Below are positions 35,231-44,514 of a DNA stretch of 64,000 nucleotides, piece after piece. The first letter of the stretch is position 1. Each line of letters opens with the position of its first letter. The notes beneath the pieces are model-generated. The model was given only the letters and a program-made list of their open reading frames with translations, was not told the origin of the DNA and did not search any database. Source of the stretch: an uncultured Pelagibacteraceae bacterium (GTDB lineage: Bacteria > Pseudomonadota > Alphaproteobacteria > Pelagibacterales > Pelagibacteraceae); the NCBI GenBank assembly GCA_902566365.1, contig CACFIH010000007.1, forward strand, positions 1-64,000, written 5' to 3'. The position numbers and the translations under genes are program-made.

Positions 35231-37243
35231 ATGGAAAATTCAAAGAAAAATATTAATTTTGAGGCAGAAGAGCAAAAATATGATCCTCAATTATCCTTTA
35301 GAAAAATTGGTCCTAAAATAAGCATTGTAATAACTACATTGTTAGTTTCAATGTCTATTTACCATTTTTGGGCATCAGGCTTTGGTTTAGTTCGTGAGGT
35401 ATTGCATAGAGGTATTCATATTTCTTTTGTAATAGGTTTAGTTTTTCTTTTGTTTAGTTGGAAAAGAAAAAAGAATGATTTTGAAAAAAATAATTCAAGT
35501 TTCTTAAATTTTCAAAACATAGATTTTATAGATTATGTCTTTGCTTTTCTGGCTATATCATCAGCTTTATATTTACCATTATTGCCACCAGAGATTTTAG
35601 CTCAAAGAGTAGGAAATCCTCAGAAAATTGATGTGTTTATGGGTTCAATTTTAATTATTTTGACACTCGAGGCCGCAAGAAGATCTGTAGGAGCAACTTT
35701 ACCTTTGATAAGTATAATTTTTATTTTATTTGCAATTTTTGGACCATATGCGCCTGGAGCTCTTAAACATGGTGGCACATCTTGGCTAGGTTTTGTAAAT
35801 CATATTTATATTACAAACCAAGGTGTTTACGGTATTGCAGTTGGAGTTATGGCTCAATATGTTTTCTTATTCATACTTTTTGGTGTTTTAGCTACAAAAG
35901 TCGGTTTAGGAAAACTGTTTATTGATTTATCAATGTTAATTGCTGGGAAATTTTCAGGTGGACCTGCAAAAGTTGCAATTTTCTCTTCTGCGTTTATGGG
36001 AACAATATCTGGATCATCTATAGCAAATACAGTTACTACAGGGTCACTTACTATACCTGCTATGAAAAAAGTAGGTTATCCTTCTCATTTTTCTGGCGCT
36101 GTTGAAGCTGCATCTTCTACTGGTGGACAGATAACTCCACCAATTTTAGGTGCCGCAGCTTTTATTATGGTCGAATATTTAGAAATTCCTTTAAAAGATA
36201 TTTTGGCTGCAGCACTTATTCCTGCACTTCTTCATTATTTTGGAATTTTTATTATGGTTCATCTTGAAGCAAAAAAACTTGGGTTAAGAGGCTTAACCCA
36301 AGAAGAGATGCCTAATCTAACTAATGTTATAAAAGATAATTGGTTATCAATTTTACCTTTAATCATTCTAGTATATTTTATATTAAGTGGGCGAACACCA
36401 GACTTTGCTGCAATCTATGGAATCATTTCATGTATTACGATTGGTTTTATTAAACCAAGAAATAAATTAAGTTTAAAAGACCTTTGGAATTGTTTAGCTT
36501 CAGGAGCAAAGAATACTTTGGCAGTTGGTGCTGCTGCAACTTGTGTTGGGATTATTGTTGGAGTTGTAACTTTAACTGGAGTAGGCTTTAGATTAGGTTT
36601 TGTTGTTATTCAAACAGCAGGAGATATAAGTAATTTTTTTTCTAATATTTGGCCAATTTCATTTTTTTCTTTTGAAGATTTAAGATTATTTTTTTCTCTA
36701 GTCCTGATAGCAATTTCTTGTATCATTATGGGTGCAGGAATTCCTACAACAGCTACTTACATTATTCTTGTTGCAGTGGCTGCCCCGGCACTTGCTCAAC
36801 TTGGTATTGAACCTTTAGTTGCACATTTTTTTGTTTTTTATTACGGAGTATTAGCTGATATTACTCCACCTGTCGCTTTAGCTGCATATGCAGCATCAGG
36901 AATAGCTAAATCAAACCCTTTCAAAACAGGAAATACAGCTTTTAGACTGGGTATTGCTAAAGCATTGGTTCCCTTTGTATTTGTTTATTCACCATCTTTA
37001 TTATTGATAACTGGTGAGTTTCAAACTAATCAATTAATCATTACACTTGTTGGAACATTAATAGGTATTGCTTTGATTGGAATTGCATTTTCTGGATATT
37101 GGTTTAGGCCACTTAGCAAATATGAGCAAATTTTAATTGGAATTGGCTCTTTGTTTTTTGTTGCACCAGGAACAGGATCTATGATTATTGGTTTAATAAT
37201 TATTTTACCAATGTTATTTTTACAATTTTTTAAAAAAAATTAA
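35231..37243 (+). CDS. TRAP transporter fused permease (DctQM type)
   Basis: Inner-membrane permease in which the small (DctQ) and large (DctM) subunits are fused, as usual for TAXI-TRAP systems; it imports its solute with sodium. The 670-residue protein has an N-terminal four-helix part (about 25-170) and a large multi-helix part. Typical sequences are FSSAFMGTISGSSIANTVTTGSLTIPAMKKVGYP, EAASSTGGQITPPILGAAAFIM and IMGAGIPTTATYIILVAVAAPAL with DITPPVALAAYAASGIA. The ATG follows directly on the hairpin T run with no visible Shine-Dalgarno. The next in-frame Met is inside the first membrane helix, so this start is kept. Confidence 0.93.
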   Translation: MENSKKNINFEAEEQKYDPQLSFRKIGPKISIVITTLLVSMSIYHFWASGFGLVREVLHRGIHISFVIGLVFLLFSWKRKKNDFEKNNSSFLNFQNIDFIDYVFAFLAISSALYLPLLPPEILAQRVGNPQKIDVFMGSILIILTLEAARRSVGATLPLISIIFILFAIFGPYAPGALKHGGTSWLGFVNHIYITNQGVYGIAVGVMAQYVFLFILFGVLATKVGLGKLFIDLSMLIAGKFSGGPAKVAIFSSAFMGTISGSSIANTVTTGSLTIPAMKKVGYPSHFSGAVEAASSTGGQITPPILGAAAFIMVEYLEIPLKDILAAALIPALLHYFGIFIMVHLEAKKLGLRGLTQEEMPNLTNVIKDNWLSILPLIILVYFILSGRTPDFAAIYGIISCITIGFIKPRNKLSLKDLWNCLASGAKNTLAVGAAATCVGIIVGVVTLTGVGFRLGFVVIQTAGDISNFFSNIWPISFFSFEDLRLFFSLVLIAISCIIMGAGIPTTATYIILVAVAAPALAQLGIEPLVAHFFVFYYGVLADITPPVALAAYAASGIAKSNPFKTGNTAFRLGIAKALVPFVFVYSPSLLLITGEFQTNQLIITLVGTLIGIALIGIAFSGYWFRPLSKYEQILIGIGSLFFVAPGTGSMIIGLIIILPMLFLQFFKKN

Positions 37244-37665
37244 CCACCAGGTCCTAATTGTGAAGGTGTAACCTTCAAAATTTTCCATACACCTGACGCT
37301 GAAGTTATAATTTTTTCATTACTTTTTAATTCACAAAATAAAAAGACCAATGTTTTTGTTTTTTTTAAAATTTTTACATGACCTAAAATTTCATCTCCTA
37401 CCTTAGATGCTCCTATGAATTTAATATCAAGTGAAATTGTAACACAAGGAGCATTATCAGCTGCTCTATGTGCAGCTGTTCCAGCACCAGCATCTATTAA
37501 AGCCGAGAGATATCCCCCATGCGTTATACCAGCAGCATTTAGGTGATTCTCATTTATTATGGATTTAAATTCATATTCTTTGTCAGAAATATTTCTAAAC
37601 ATAACCCCTCCGTTATGTTTCATAAAACCTGGTTTTAAACTAATTTGTTCAAATTTTTTAGACAT
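37240..37665 (-). CDS. PaaI-type hot-dog thioesterase
   Basis: Predicted acyl-CoA thioesterase; the substrate is not known. The 141-residue hot-dog protein has the PaaI-like active-site stretch ENHLNAAGITHGGYLSALIDAGAGTAAHRA with the catalytic HGG, then the strand CVTISLDIKFIGASKVGDEILGHVKILKKTKTL. It converges on the TRAP permease with a 4-base overlap. A 32-residue membrane peptide frame lies 6 bases upstream on the same strand. Confidence 0.85.
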   Translation of the reverse strand: MSKKFEQISLKPGFMKHNGGVMFRNISDKEYEFKSIINENHLNAAGITHGGYLSALIDAGAGTAAHRAADNAPCVTISLDIKFIGASKVGDEILGHVKILKKTKTLVFLFCELKSNEKIITSASGVWKILKVTPSQLGPGG

Positions 37666-37671
37666 AATTTT

Positions 37672-37770
37672 TTATAATATAAAAGTTAAAATTATTAAAA
37701 TTATAAAAATAATTGAAAAAAAATATATAACAGACATTTGAAGAGAAACTTTTATAAACCATTTTAACAT
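37672..37770 (-). CDS. 32-residue single-span membrane peptide, unknown function
   Basis: No family recognised. Reading down from the ATG at 37770 gives MLKWFIKVSLQMSVIYFFSI and then an almost purely Ile/Leu/Phe stretch ending TFIL. One membrane helix takes up most of the peptide, with a basic N-terminus, so the N-terminus should stay in the cytoplasm. An AGGA ribosome-binding site lies 5 bases before the ATG. It sits between tRNA-Arg and the thioesterase gene, 6 bases before the latter, so it could be a leader cistron. AT-rich DNA makes such frames by chance, so confidence is moderate. Confidence 0.5.
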   Translation of the reverse strand: MLKWFIKVSLQMSVIYFFSIIFIILIILTFIL

Positions 37771-37785
37771 AATAATCCTATTTTA

Positions 37786-37862
37786 TGGTGCGCCTGCTAG
37801 GAGTCGAACCCAGAACCTCCTGGTCCGTAGCCAAGCGCTCTATCCAGTTGAGCTACAGGCGC
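37786..37862 (-). tRNA. tRNA-Arg (anticodon ACG)
   Basis: Read on the minus strand: acceptor GCGCCTG with matching CAGGCGC, discriminator A and an encoded CCA (77 bases). The D-arm is GCTCAACTGGATAGAGC. The anticodon stem CTTGG/CCAGG with loop CTACGGA places ACG at 37826-37828. The T-arm is CTGGGTTCGACTCCTAG. It is expected to be edited to ICG and to read CGU, CGC and CGA. Confidence 0.97.
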
Positions 37863-37933
37863 ATTTATAATTTTATTAATTATAGTATATTAATTTTTAG
37901 TATATTTTAATGATAAGACAAATTTAAAATTTT

Positions 37934-39112
37934 ATGAGCAATAAATCAAAAGAAGTAGTTATTGTTAATGCGATAAGAACTCCAATAGGTAGATATAAAG
38001 GTTCATTAAAGAATATAAAATCTCAGGATTTAGGATCAATAGTAATAAAGGAAATTTTAAAAAGATCTAAATTTGACAAAAATGAAATTGATGAAGTTAT
38101 AATGGGCCAAGTATTGACTGCAGGCACTGGTCAAAACCCAGCTAGACAAGCTGCTATCAATGCAGGTATACCAATTTCAAAACCAGCTCATATAGTTAAT
38201 CAAGTATGCGGATCTGGACTTAGAGCAGTTATATCTGGTTATCAATCCATTAAATTAGGAGAGTCAAATACTATAATTTGTGGTGGCCAAGAAAATATGT
38301 CCATAGCTCCTCACTCAATTTTTTATAGAGAAGAAAAAAAAATTTCTGAAAATAAATTATCAGATACCATGATTAATGATGGATTGATTGATGCTTTTAA
38401 TAATTATCATATGGGGGTAACAGCAGAAAATGTTGCAAAAAAATTTAAAATATCAAGAAGAGAACAAGATGAATTTGCATTAAATTCTCAAAAAAAAACA
38501 GAATTAGCTATAACAAATCATAAATTTAAAGATGAATTAGTTAAGATAAATCACAATGGAAATATTTTAGATTTTGATGAGCATCCAAGAAAAGGTTTAA
38601 AAATATCTGATTTAGAAAAATTAAAAACTGTCTTTCAACAAAACGGAACTGTTACACCTGGAAACTCTTCAGGAATAAATGATGGAGCCGCAGCTTTATT
38701 GTTGACCTCTATTGATGAAGCACAAAAAAGATCCATAAAGCCATTAGCAAAAATAGTTTCATGGGCTTCTGTTGGAGTTGATCCTTCTCTAATGGGATTA
38801 GGACCTATAGAGGCTGTCAATGAAGCTGTAAAAAAAGCAAAATGGAGTTTAGAAGAAATTGATTTATTTGAAATAAATGAGGCCTTTGCAGCTCAAAGTA
38901 TAGCTGTAATTCGTGAACTTGGTATTAATGAAAATAAAGTAAATATTAATGGTGGTGCAATAGCCCTTGGTCATCCAATAGGCGCTTCAGGAGCAAGAAT
39001 ACTTGTTACTTTGATTCATGAAATGAAAAGACAAAAAAAAGATAAAGGTTGTGCTACACTTTGTATAGGTGGAGGAATGGGTATAGCACTGTGTATTGAG
39101 AGAATAAATTAA
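37934..39112 (+). CDS. acetyl-CoA C-acetyltransferase (thiolase)
   Basis: Thiolase II-type enzyme that condenses or cleaves acetoacetyl-CoA. In the 392-residue protein the nucleophile Cys92 lies in NQVCGSGLRAVISG. The late active-site histidine is in GGAIALGHPIGASGARI and the second cysteine in CATLCIGGGMGIAL. EINEAFAAQSIAV is also typical. It most resembles biosynthetic thiolases (AtoB/PhaA); no phaB or phaC is near, so a storage-polymer role is not supported. Confidence 0.93.
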   Translation: MSNKSKEVVIVNAIRTPIGRYKGSLKNIKSQDLGSIVIKEILKRSKFDKNEIDEVIMGQVLTAGTGQNPARQAAINAGIPISKPAHIVNQVCGSGLRAVISGYQSIKLGESNTIICGGQENMSIAPHSIFYREEKKISENKLSDTMINDGLIDAFNNYHMGVTAENVAKKFKISRREQDEFALNSQKKTELAITNHKFKDELVKINHNGNILDFDEHPRKGLKISDLEKLKTVFQQNGTVTPGNSSGINDGAAALLLTSIDEAQKRSIKPLAKIVSWASVGVDPSLMGLGPIEAVNEAVKKAKWSLEEIDLFEINEAFAAQSIAVIRELGINENKVNINGGAIALGHPIGASGARILVTLIHEMKRQKKDKGCATLCIGGGMGIALCIERIN

Positions 39113-39237
39113 TTAATTTTTCCAAATTTTTCCTCTAATAAAATTTTTTGTATCCATATTTTAGCATCTACGTATTTACTAAATTTTGGTTTAGTAAGTA
39201 TTTTTAACAATTTTTTAAACATTTTTTGAGTATGCAT
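39109..39237 (-). CDS. possible 42-residue basic protein
   Basis: A minus-strand frame from the ATG at 39237 gives MHTQKMFKKLLKILTKPKFS followed by a Lys-rich helical-looking rest ending EEKFGKIN; an internal ATG at 39222 would give 37 residues. It fills much of the 205-base spacer between the thiolase gene and aceE and overlaps the thiolase stop by four bases. No clear ribosome-binding site or family is seen. It could be an unannotated small gene or a chance frame. Confidence 0.28.
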   Translation of the reverse strand: MHTQKMFKKLLKILTKPKFSKYVDAKIWIQKILLEEKFGKIN

Positions 39238-39317
39238 TGAAAGCGTGTCAAAAAATTGAACAGAATGTGTTAAAATTTGCAGTGTACTTCATTTTATAGT
39301 GTATAAAATATATAAAG

Positions 39318-42300
39318 ATGACTGAAAAATTATTAGTTCCTGATATTGGTGATTTTGAAAATGTGGAGGTGATTGAATTACTTGTTAAAGAAGGTCAAGA
39401 AATAAAAAAAAATGATCCAGTAGTTACAATTGAAAGTGATAAATCTAGTGTCGAAATACCATCAATTATTTCAGGAAAAATTGAGACTATAGCAGTAAAA
39501 GTTGGAGATAAAGTTTCAAAAGGAGATTTACTTCTTAATATAAAAAGCTCAAATCAAAAAACCCAATCATCTAATGATGTTCCAAAAAATACTGAAAATT
39601 TAATTCAAGAAGCTGAGAATTCTTTGAAGAAAAATCAAGAGCAAAAAATTCTAAATCAAGATATTGAAAAGGAAAGATCAGAGACGATTCAAGTTACTAA
39701 TGAGGAGGGGGATATTGATCCATTAGAGACCAGTGAGTGGTTAGATTCGCTTTCAGATGTTATAGCAAAAGATGGTAATCAAAGAGCTCACTATTTAATT
39801 AAAGAACTTATTAATAAAGCCTATATGGAAGGTGCGAATATTCCTTACACTCAAAATACGCCCTATATAAATACTATTCCAGTTAGTGAGGAAAAAAAGT
39901 CAAATGGTGATCAAAATATTGAGAGAAGAATTAGATCATTAATAAGATGGAATGCTGCAGCGATGGTAGTAAGAGCAAATAAAAAATTTCCTGAACTTGG
40001 AGGTCATATTGGAACATTTGCATCCGCAGCTACTCTTTACGATGTTGGAATGAACCATTTCTGGAGAGCTAAAAATAATAAATTTGGAGGTGATTTAGTT
40101 TACTTTCAAGGTCATAGTGCACCAGGGATGTATGCTAGAGCTTTCCTTGAAGGTCGACTTAGTGAAAAGCAATTAGATAGTTTCAGACAAGAGGTTAATC
40201 CAGGTGGATTATCCTCGTATCCACACCCGTGGCTAATGCCAAATTTTTGGCAATTTCCAACAGTGTCCATGGGGCTAGGCCCAATGTTAGCAATCTATCA
40301 AGCAAGGTACATGAAGTATTTAATCAATAGAGGTTTAATTAAAGATGAAGGTAGAAAAGTTTGGGCATTTTTAGGCGACGGAGAAATGGATGAACCGGAG
40401 TCCTTGGGTGCTATTGGTTTAGCAGCAAGAGAAAATTTAGATAATTTAATATTTGTAGTGAATTGTAATCTTCAAAGATTGGATGGTCCAGTTCGAGGTA
40501 ATGGAAAAATTATACAAGAATTAGAGGGAATTTTTAGAGGAGCAGGATGGAATGTGATTAAGGTGATTTGGGGTTCATATTGGGATCCGCTATTAGCAAA
40601 TGATAAAACAGGCCATTTAGTAAAAACAATGAATGAAACTGTTGATGGAGAGTACCAAGCAATGAAAGCTAGAGATGGTGCTTATGTTAGAGAAAAATTT
40701 TTTGGTAAATATCTAGAAACAAAAGAGTTAGTATCAAGTCTTTCTGATAAAGATATTTGGAGATTAAATAGAGGAGGACATGATCCTCATAAAGTTTTTG
40801 CAGCCTACGATAAAGCATCAAAAAATACTGGAAGCCCCACAGTGGTAATTGCAAAAACCATAAAAGGTTATGGAATGGGAAAAAGTGGAGAGAGCGTTAA
40901 CACTACACATCAAACAAAAAAATTAGATATAGATGATTTAATGTATTACAGAGACAGGTTCGATGTACCACTTACAGATCAACAAGTAAAAAATATAGAA
41001 TATTACAAGCCAGGTCAAGATTCTCCAGAGATTAAGTATCTTAAAGAAAGAAGACTTCAATTAGGTGGTTTCATTCCAGAGAGAACTACTTATGCAAAAC
41101 CGATTAAGGCTCCTCCAAAAGATATTTTTGACAACATGAAAGAGTCCACAGGAAAGAAAGAAATGTCTACCACTATGGTCTTAGTTAGAATGCTAACAAA
41201 TCTTTTAAGAGATAAAAATGTTGCTCCAAGATTAGTGCCTATTATTCCGGATGAAGCTAGAACATTTGGTATGGAGGGTTTTTTCCAAAAGATAGGTATA
41301 TATGCTCATGAAGGACAAAAGTACGAACCTGAAGACTCTGCACAATTAAGTTCTTATAGAGAGGAAAAAAGTGGACAAGTTTTAGAGGAAGGAATTAATG
41401 AAGCTGGTGCAATGTCTTCTTGGATTGCTGCAGGAACATCATACACAAATCACGATATTGAAATGATACCTATTTATCTTTTTTACTCGATGTTTGGATT
41501 TCAAAGAGTAGGGGACCTTGCATGGGCAGGTGCAGATAGTCAGTCTAGAGGATTTTTAATTGGAGCTACAGCTGGAAGAACAACTTTAGCTGGTGAAGGA
41601 CTACAGCATCAAGATGGTCATAGCCATCTTATGGCTTCAACTATTCCCAATTGTGTATCATATGATCCCACGTTTCATTATGAATTAGCAGTTATTTTTA
41701 GAGATGGATTAAAAAGGATGCATGAAAAAAAAGAGAATATTTTCTACTACATTACAACTATGAATGAAAATTATCCTCATCCAGCTATGCCCAAAGATAA
41801 ATCTTGTGAGGAAGGAATTATAAAAGGAATGTATAAAATTAAAGAATTTAATAAATATAAAAAAACCAAAATCCAATTTTTAGGATCTGGCACAATTTTA
41901 AGAGAAATGATTGCAGGCGCTGAAATATTACAAAAAGAATATCAAATAGATAGTGAGATTTGGAGTGTAACGAGTTTTAATGAGTTAAGAAGAGATGGTC
42001 TAGAAGTAGAAAGATATAATCTTTTAAATACAGACAGGGAACCAAAGAAGTCTTATGTTGAAAAATGTTTGAGCAAAACGGAAGGACCTATATTAGCTGC
42101 TTCTGATTACATGAGAATGAATTCAGATCAAATTAGGCCCTACGTTAATAAAAGTTTTTATTCATTAGGAACAGATGGTTTTGGACGAAGTGATACTAGA
42201 AAAAATTTAAGAAATTTTTTTGAAGTTGATAAGGAGCATGTTGTTACTTATGGATTAAGTGTATTAGCTAAAGAACAGCTTATAGCATCCAAGTACGCTA

Positions 42301-42359
42301 AAGAGGCAATCAAAAAATACAAAATAGATATTAATAAACCAATGCCAACAAAACTATAA
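39318..42359 (+). CDS. aceE: pyruvate dehydrogenase E1 (homodimeric) with N-terminal lipoyl domain
   Basis: Thiamine-diphosphate decarboxylase of the pyruvate dehydrogenase complex. Of 1013 residues, about 1-78 form a complete lipoyl domain (lipoylated Lys in IESDKSSVEIP), followed by a Gln/Asn/Glu-rich linker to about 130. The AceE body starts at DIDPLETSEWLDSLSDVI. ThDP motifs are GDGEMDEPESLGAIGLAARENLDNLIFVVNCN near residue 355, with AceE hallmarks GRTTLAGEGLQHQDGHSHL and TDGFGRSDTR. The stop overlaps aceF (TAATG). The lipoyl domain closely resembles that of aceF next door and is not part of the standard E. coli E1. No E3 (lpd) gene is adjacent. Confidence 0.95.
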   Translation: MTEKLLVPDIGDFENVEVIELLVKEGQEIKKNDPVVTIESDKSSVEIPSIISGKIETIAVKVGDKVSKGDLLLNIKSSNQKTQSSNDVPKNTENLIQEAENSLKKNQEQKILNQDIEKERSETIQVTNEEGDIDPLETSEWLDSLSDVIAKDGNQRAHYLIKELINKAYMEGANIPYTQNTPYINTIPVSEEKKSNGDQNIERRIRSLIRWNAAAMVVRANKKFPELGGHIGTFASAATLYDVGMNHFWRAKNNKFGGDLVYFQGHSAPGMYARAFLEGRLSEKQLDSFRQEVNPGGLSSYPHPWLMPNFWQFPTVSMGLGPMLAIYQARYMKYLINRGLIKDEGRKVWAFLGDGEMDEPESLGAIGLAARENLDNLIFVVNCNLQRLDGPVRGNGKIIQELEGIFRGAGWNVIKVIWGSYWDPLLANDKTGHLVKTMNETVDGEYQAMKARDGAYVREKFFGKYLETKELVSSLSDKDIWRLNRGGHDPHKVFAAYDKASKNTGSPTVVIAKTIKGYGMGKSGESVNTTHQTKKLDIDDLMYYRDRFDVPLTDQQVKNIEYYKPGQDSPEIKYLKERRLQLGGFIPERTTYAKPIKAPPKDIFDNMKESTGKKEMSTTMVLVRMLTNLLRDKNVAPRLVPIIPDEARTFGMEGFFQKIGIYAHEGQKYEPEDSAQLSSYREEKSGQVLEEGINEAGAMSSWIAAGTSYTNHDIEMIPIYLFYSMFGFQRVGDLAWAGADSQSRGFLIGATAGRTTLAGEGLQHQDGHSHLMASTIPNCVSYDPTFHYELAVIFRDGLKRMHEKKENIFYYITTMNENYPHPAMPKDKSCEEGIIKGMYKIKEFNKYKKTKIQFLGSGTILREMIAGAEILQKEYQIDSEIWSVTSFNELRRDGLEVERYNLLNTDREPKKSYVEKCLSKTEGPILAASDYMRMNSDQIRPYVNKSFYSLGTDGFGRSDTRKNLRNFFEVDKEHVVTYGLSVLAKEQLIASKYAKEAIKKYKIDINKPMPTKL

Positions 42360-43618
42360 TGTCAGAAATTGAAATAAAAGTACCCAATATTGGAGATTTC
42401 AAAGATGTAGAAGTGATTGAGGTTTTAGTTTCTGAAGGTCAAACTCTAAAAAAAAATGACCCTTTGATAACAATAGAGAGTGACAAATCTAGCGTAGAAA
42501 TTCCTTCAAATTTTGATGGTAAGATTAAAACTTTAAAAACAAAGGTGGGAGATAAAGTTTCAGAGGGTGACTTAATCTTAATTTTAGAAAATATTAATGA
42601 AGTACAGGAAAAAGTTGAAAAAAAACCAGAAATTAAAAAAGAGATTAAAAAAACTCAGGAAATAAAATTAGAGACTCAAAAAATATCAACTGATCAAAAT
42701 AAAGTTTTAAATATATCATCTGCAAGTCCAAAGGTTCGAAAATTTGCAAGAGAGCTTGGTGTAGACATTAATCAAGTTGCAGGTAGTGAACGTAAAGGTA
42801 GAGTTATTGAGAGAGATGTAAAATTATTTGTAGCTTCGAGATCTAATAACTTAGTTAATAATGAGAATAAAAGTAATGATAAGACAAAACAAGAATACTC
42901 TCACTCAGAATTTGGAGAAGTAGAAATTAAAGATATACCAAGAGTTAAAAAATTATCATCAAAATACTTGATGAATTCCTGGACTAATATTCCTCATGTT
43001 ACCAATCATGATGAAGCAGATATTACAGAGCTTGAGGAATTTAGACAGTCATTGACTGATATATATACAGGTGAAAAGAAAAAAATTACACCTTTAGCTT
43101 TTATTGTCAAAGCTTTGACCGCTTCATTGAAAAAATTTCCCAACTTTAATAGCTCTATCGACGATATTGATGGTGGAAAAATGACTGTTAAAAAATATTA
43201 TCATATTGGAATAGCTGTTGATACTCCGCATGGTTTAATGGTTCCTAAATTAAGAAATGCAGACAATAAAAATATTAATCTTATAAGTTCAGAACTTAAA
43301 AATCTTAGTGATCAATGTAGAAATCTTAAAATTGATAAAAAAGAATTATTTGGTGGATCTATGACAATAACAAGTTTAGGTGGAATCGGCGGATCATTTT
43401 TCACACCAATTATAAATTATCCTGAAGTTGCAATATTGGGAATTGGAAGATCTGAAAAAAAACAAATTTTTCTTGATGGTAAATTCGTTACAAGAACGAT
43501 GTTGCCCCTATCATTGTCTTATGACCATAGAATTATTGATGGAGCAGAAGCAGCTCGTTTTAACAATGAGTTAAAAGAAAATTTAGGTAAGAATTTTGCT
43601 TATAAACTAGCAGTTTAA
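42359..43618 (+). CDS. aceF: dihydrolipoamide acetyltransferase (PDH E2)
   Basis: Core acetyltransferase of the pyruvate dehydrogenase complex. The 419-residue protein has one lipoyl domain (about 1-78, Lys in IESDKSSVEIP), then a Lys/Glu/Gln-rich linker. The peripheral subunit-binding domain ASPKVRKFARELGVDINQVAGSERKGRVIERDV lies at about 121-155. The catalytic domain ends with LPLSLSYDHRIIDGAEAARF holding the active His and Asp. Many AceF proteins paired with AceE-type E1 have two or three lipoyl domains; here a second one is on E1. Confidence 0.95.
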   Translation: MSEIEIKVPNIGDFKDVEVIEVLVSEGQTLKKNDPLITIESDKSSVEIPSNFDGKIKTLKTKVGDKVSEGDLILILENINEVQEKVEKKPEIKKEIKKTQEIKLETQKISTDQNKVLNISSASPKVRKFARELGVDINQVAGSERKGRVIERDVKLFVASRSNNLVNNENKSNDKTKQEYSHSEFGEVEIKDIPRVKKLSSKYLMNSWTNIPHVTNHDEADITELEEFRQSLTDIYTGEKKKITPLAFIVKALTASLKKFPNFNSSIDDIDGGKMTVKKYYHIGIAVDTPHGLMVPKLRNADNKNINLISSELKNLSDQCRNLKIDKKELFGGSMTITSLGGIGGSFFTPIINYPEVAILGIGRSEKKQIFLDGKFVTRTMLPLSLSYDHRIIDGAEAARFNNELKENLGKNFAYKLAV

Positions 43619-43623
43619 AAAGT

Positions 43624-44514
43624 ATGTCAAAAACGGTTTCATTATTTAGCGCATTATTATGCACATTTATTTGGGGGACTACTTTTATTGCACAAGATAC
43701 AGGTATGGATGATATAGGTCCGTTTACTTTTAATGCTGTAAGATTTTTTGTAGGATTTTTAGCAATTGTACCTCTTGCTTTCTTATTTGAAGTAACAAAA
43801 TTCAAATCAGAGTTTAAATTAGACCTTAAAACATTTGTAATTTTGTCTTTTCTAATCGGTTTATCACTTTTTTTAGGTTCCGCATTACAACAGGTTGCTC
43901 TTTTATATACAGATGTTGCAAACGCAGCATTTTTTACAATTTTTTATGTTCCGATGGTACCAATAATAATTTTCATATTTAAAAGGAAATCAATACATTG
44001 GAGTGTGTGGCCTTCAGTTGTTCTATGTTTAATTGGGGGCTATCTTCTTACTAATTTTCATGATGCAACAATAAGACTTGGAGATACCCTTGTGATATTA
44101 GGTGCTTTGTTCTGGAGTACACATATCATTTTTACTGGCATAATAGTTACCAAATATAATTTACCCTTGACCTTAGGTGCAATACAAACTTTATTGGTAG
44201 CCTTATTTTCTTTTGTAATTGGATTAGTTTATGAAGAATTTATAATTGAAAAAATCTTAAATGAAATAGACTCAATTTTATACGCAGGGATTCTTTCAGG
44301 TGGATTTGCTTTCGTTTTACAAATTTATGCTCAGAAAAACATTATGCCTGCTCCAGCAGCAATTATTTTTTCATTAGAAGGTGTTTTTGCAACTATTGCT
44401 GCTTGGTTTCTATTGAATCAAATATTAGGAATTAATAATTTATTAGGATGTTTTTTTATATTATGTGGTGTTTTACTATCTCAACTAATACCTTTGATAA
44501 AAAAAACGGCTTAA
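43624..44514 (+). CDS. EamA/DMT-family transporter
   Basis: Predicted ten-helix drug/metabolite-type exporter or importer; the substrate is unknown. The 296-residue protein has two EamA repeats: the first starts LFSALLCTFIWGTTFIAQD with ALQQVALLYTDVANAAFFTIFYVPMVPII, the second GDTLVILGALFWSTHIIFTG with AGILSGGFAFVLQIYAQKNIMPAPAAIIFSLEGVFATI. It starts 5 bases after aceF, so it may be co-transcribed with the pyruvate dehydrogenase genes, and it converges on uppP with a 4-base overlap. Confidence 0.88.
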   Translation: MSKTVSLFSALLCTFIWGTTFIAQDTGMDDIGPFTFNAVRFFVGFLAIVPLAFLFEVTKFKSEFKLDLKTFVILSFLIGLSLFLGSALQQVALLYTDVANAAFFTIFYVPMVPIIIFIFKRKSIHWSVWPSVVLCLIGGYLLTNFHDATIRLGDTLVILGALFWSTHIIFTGIIVTKYNLPLTLGAIQTLLVALFSFVIGLVYEEFIIEKILNEIDSILYAGILSGGFAFVLQIYAQKNIMPAPAAIIFSLEGVFATIAAWFLLNQILGINNLLGCFFILCGVLLSQLIPLIKKTA

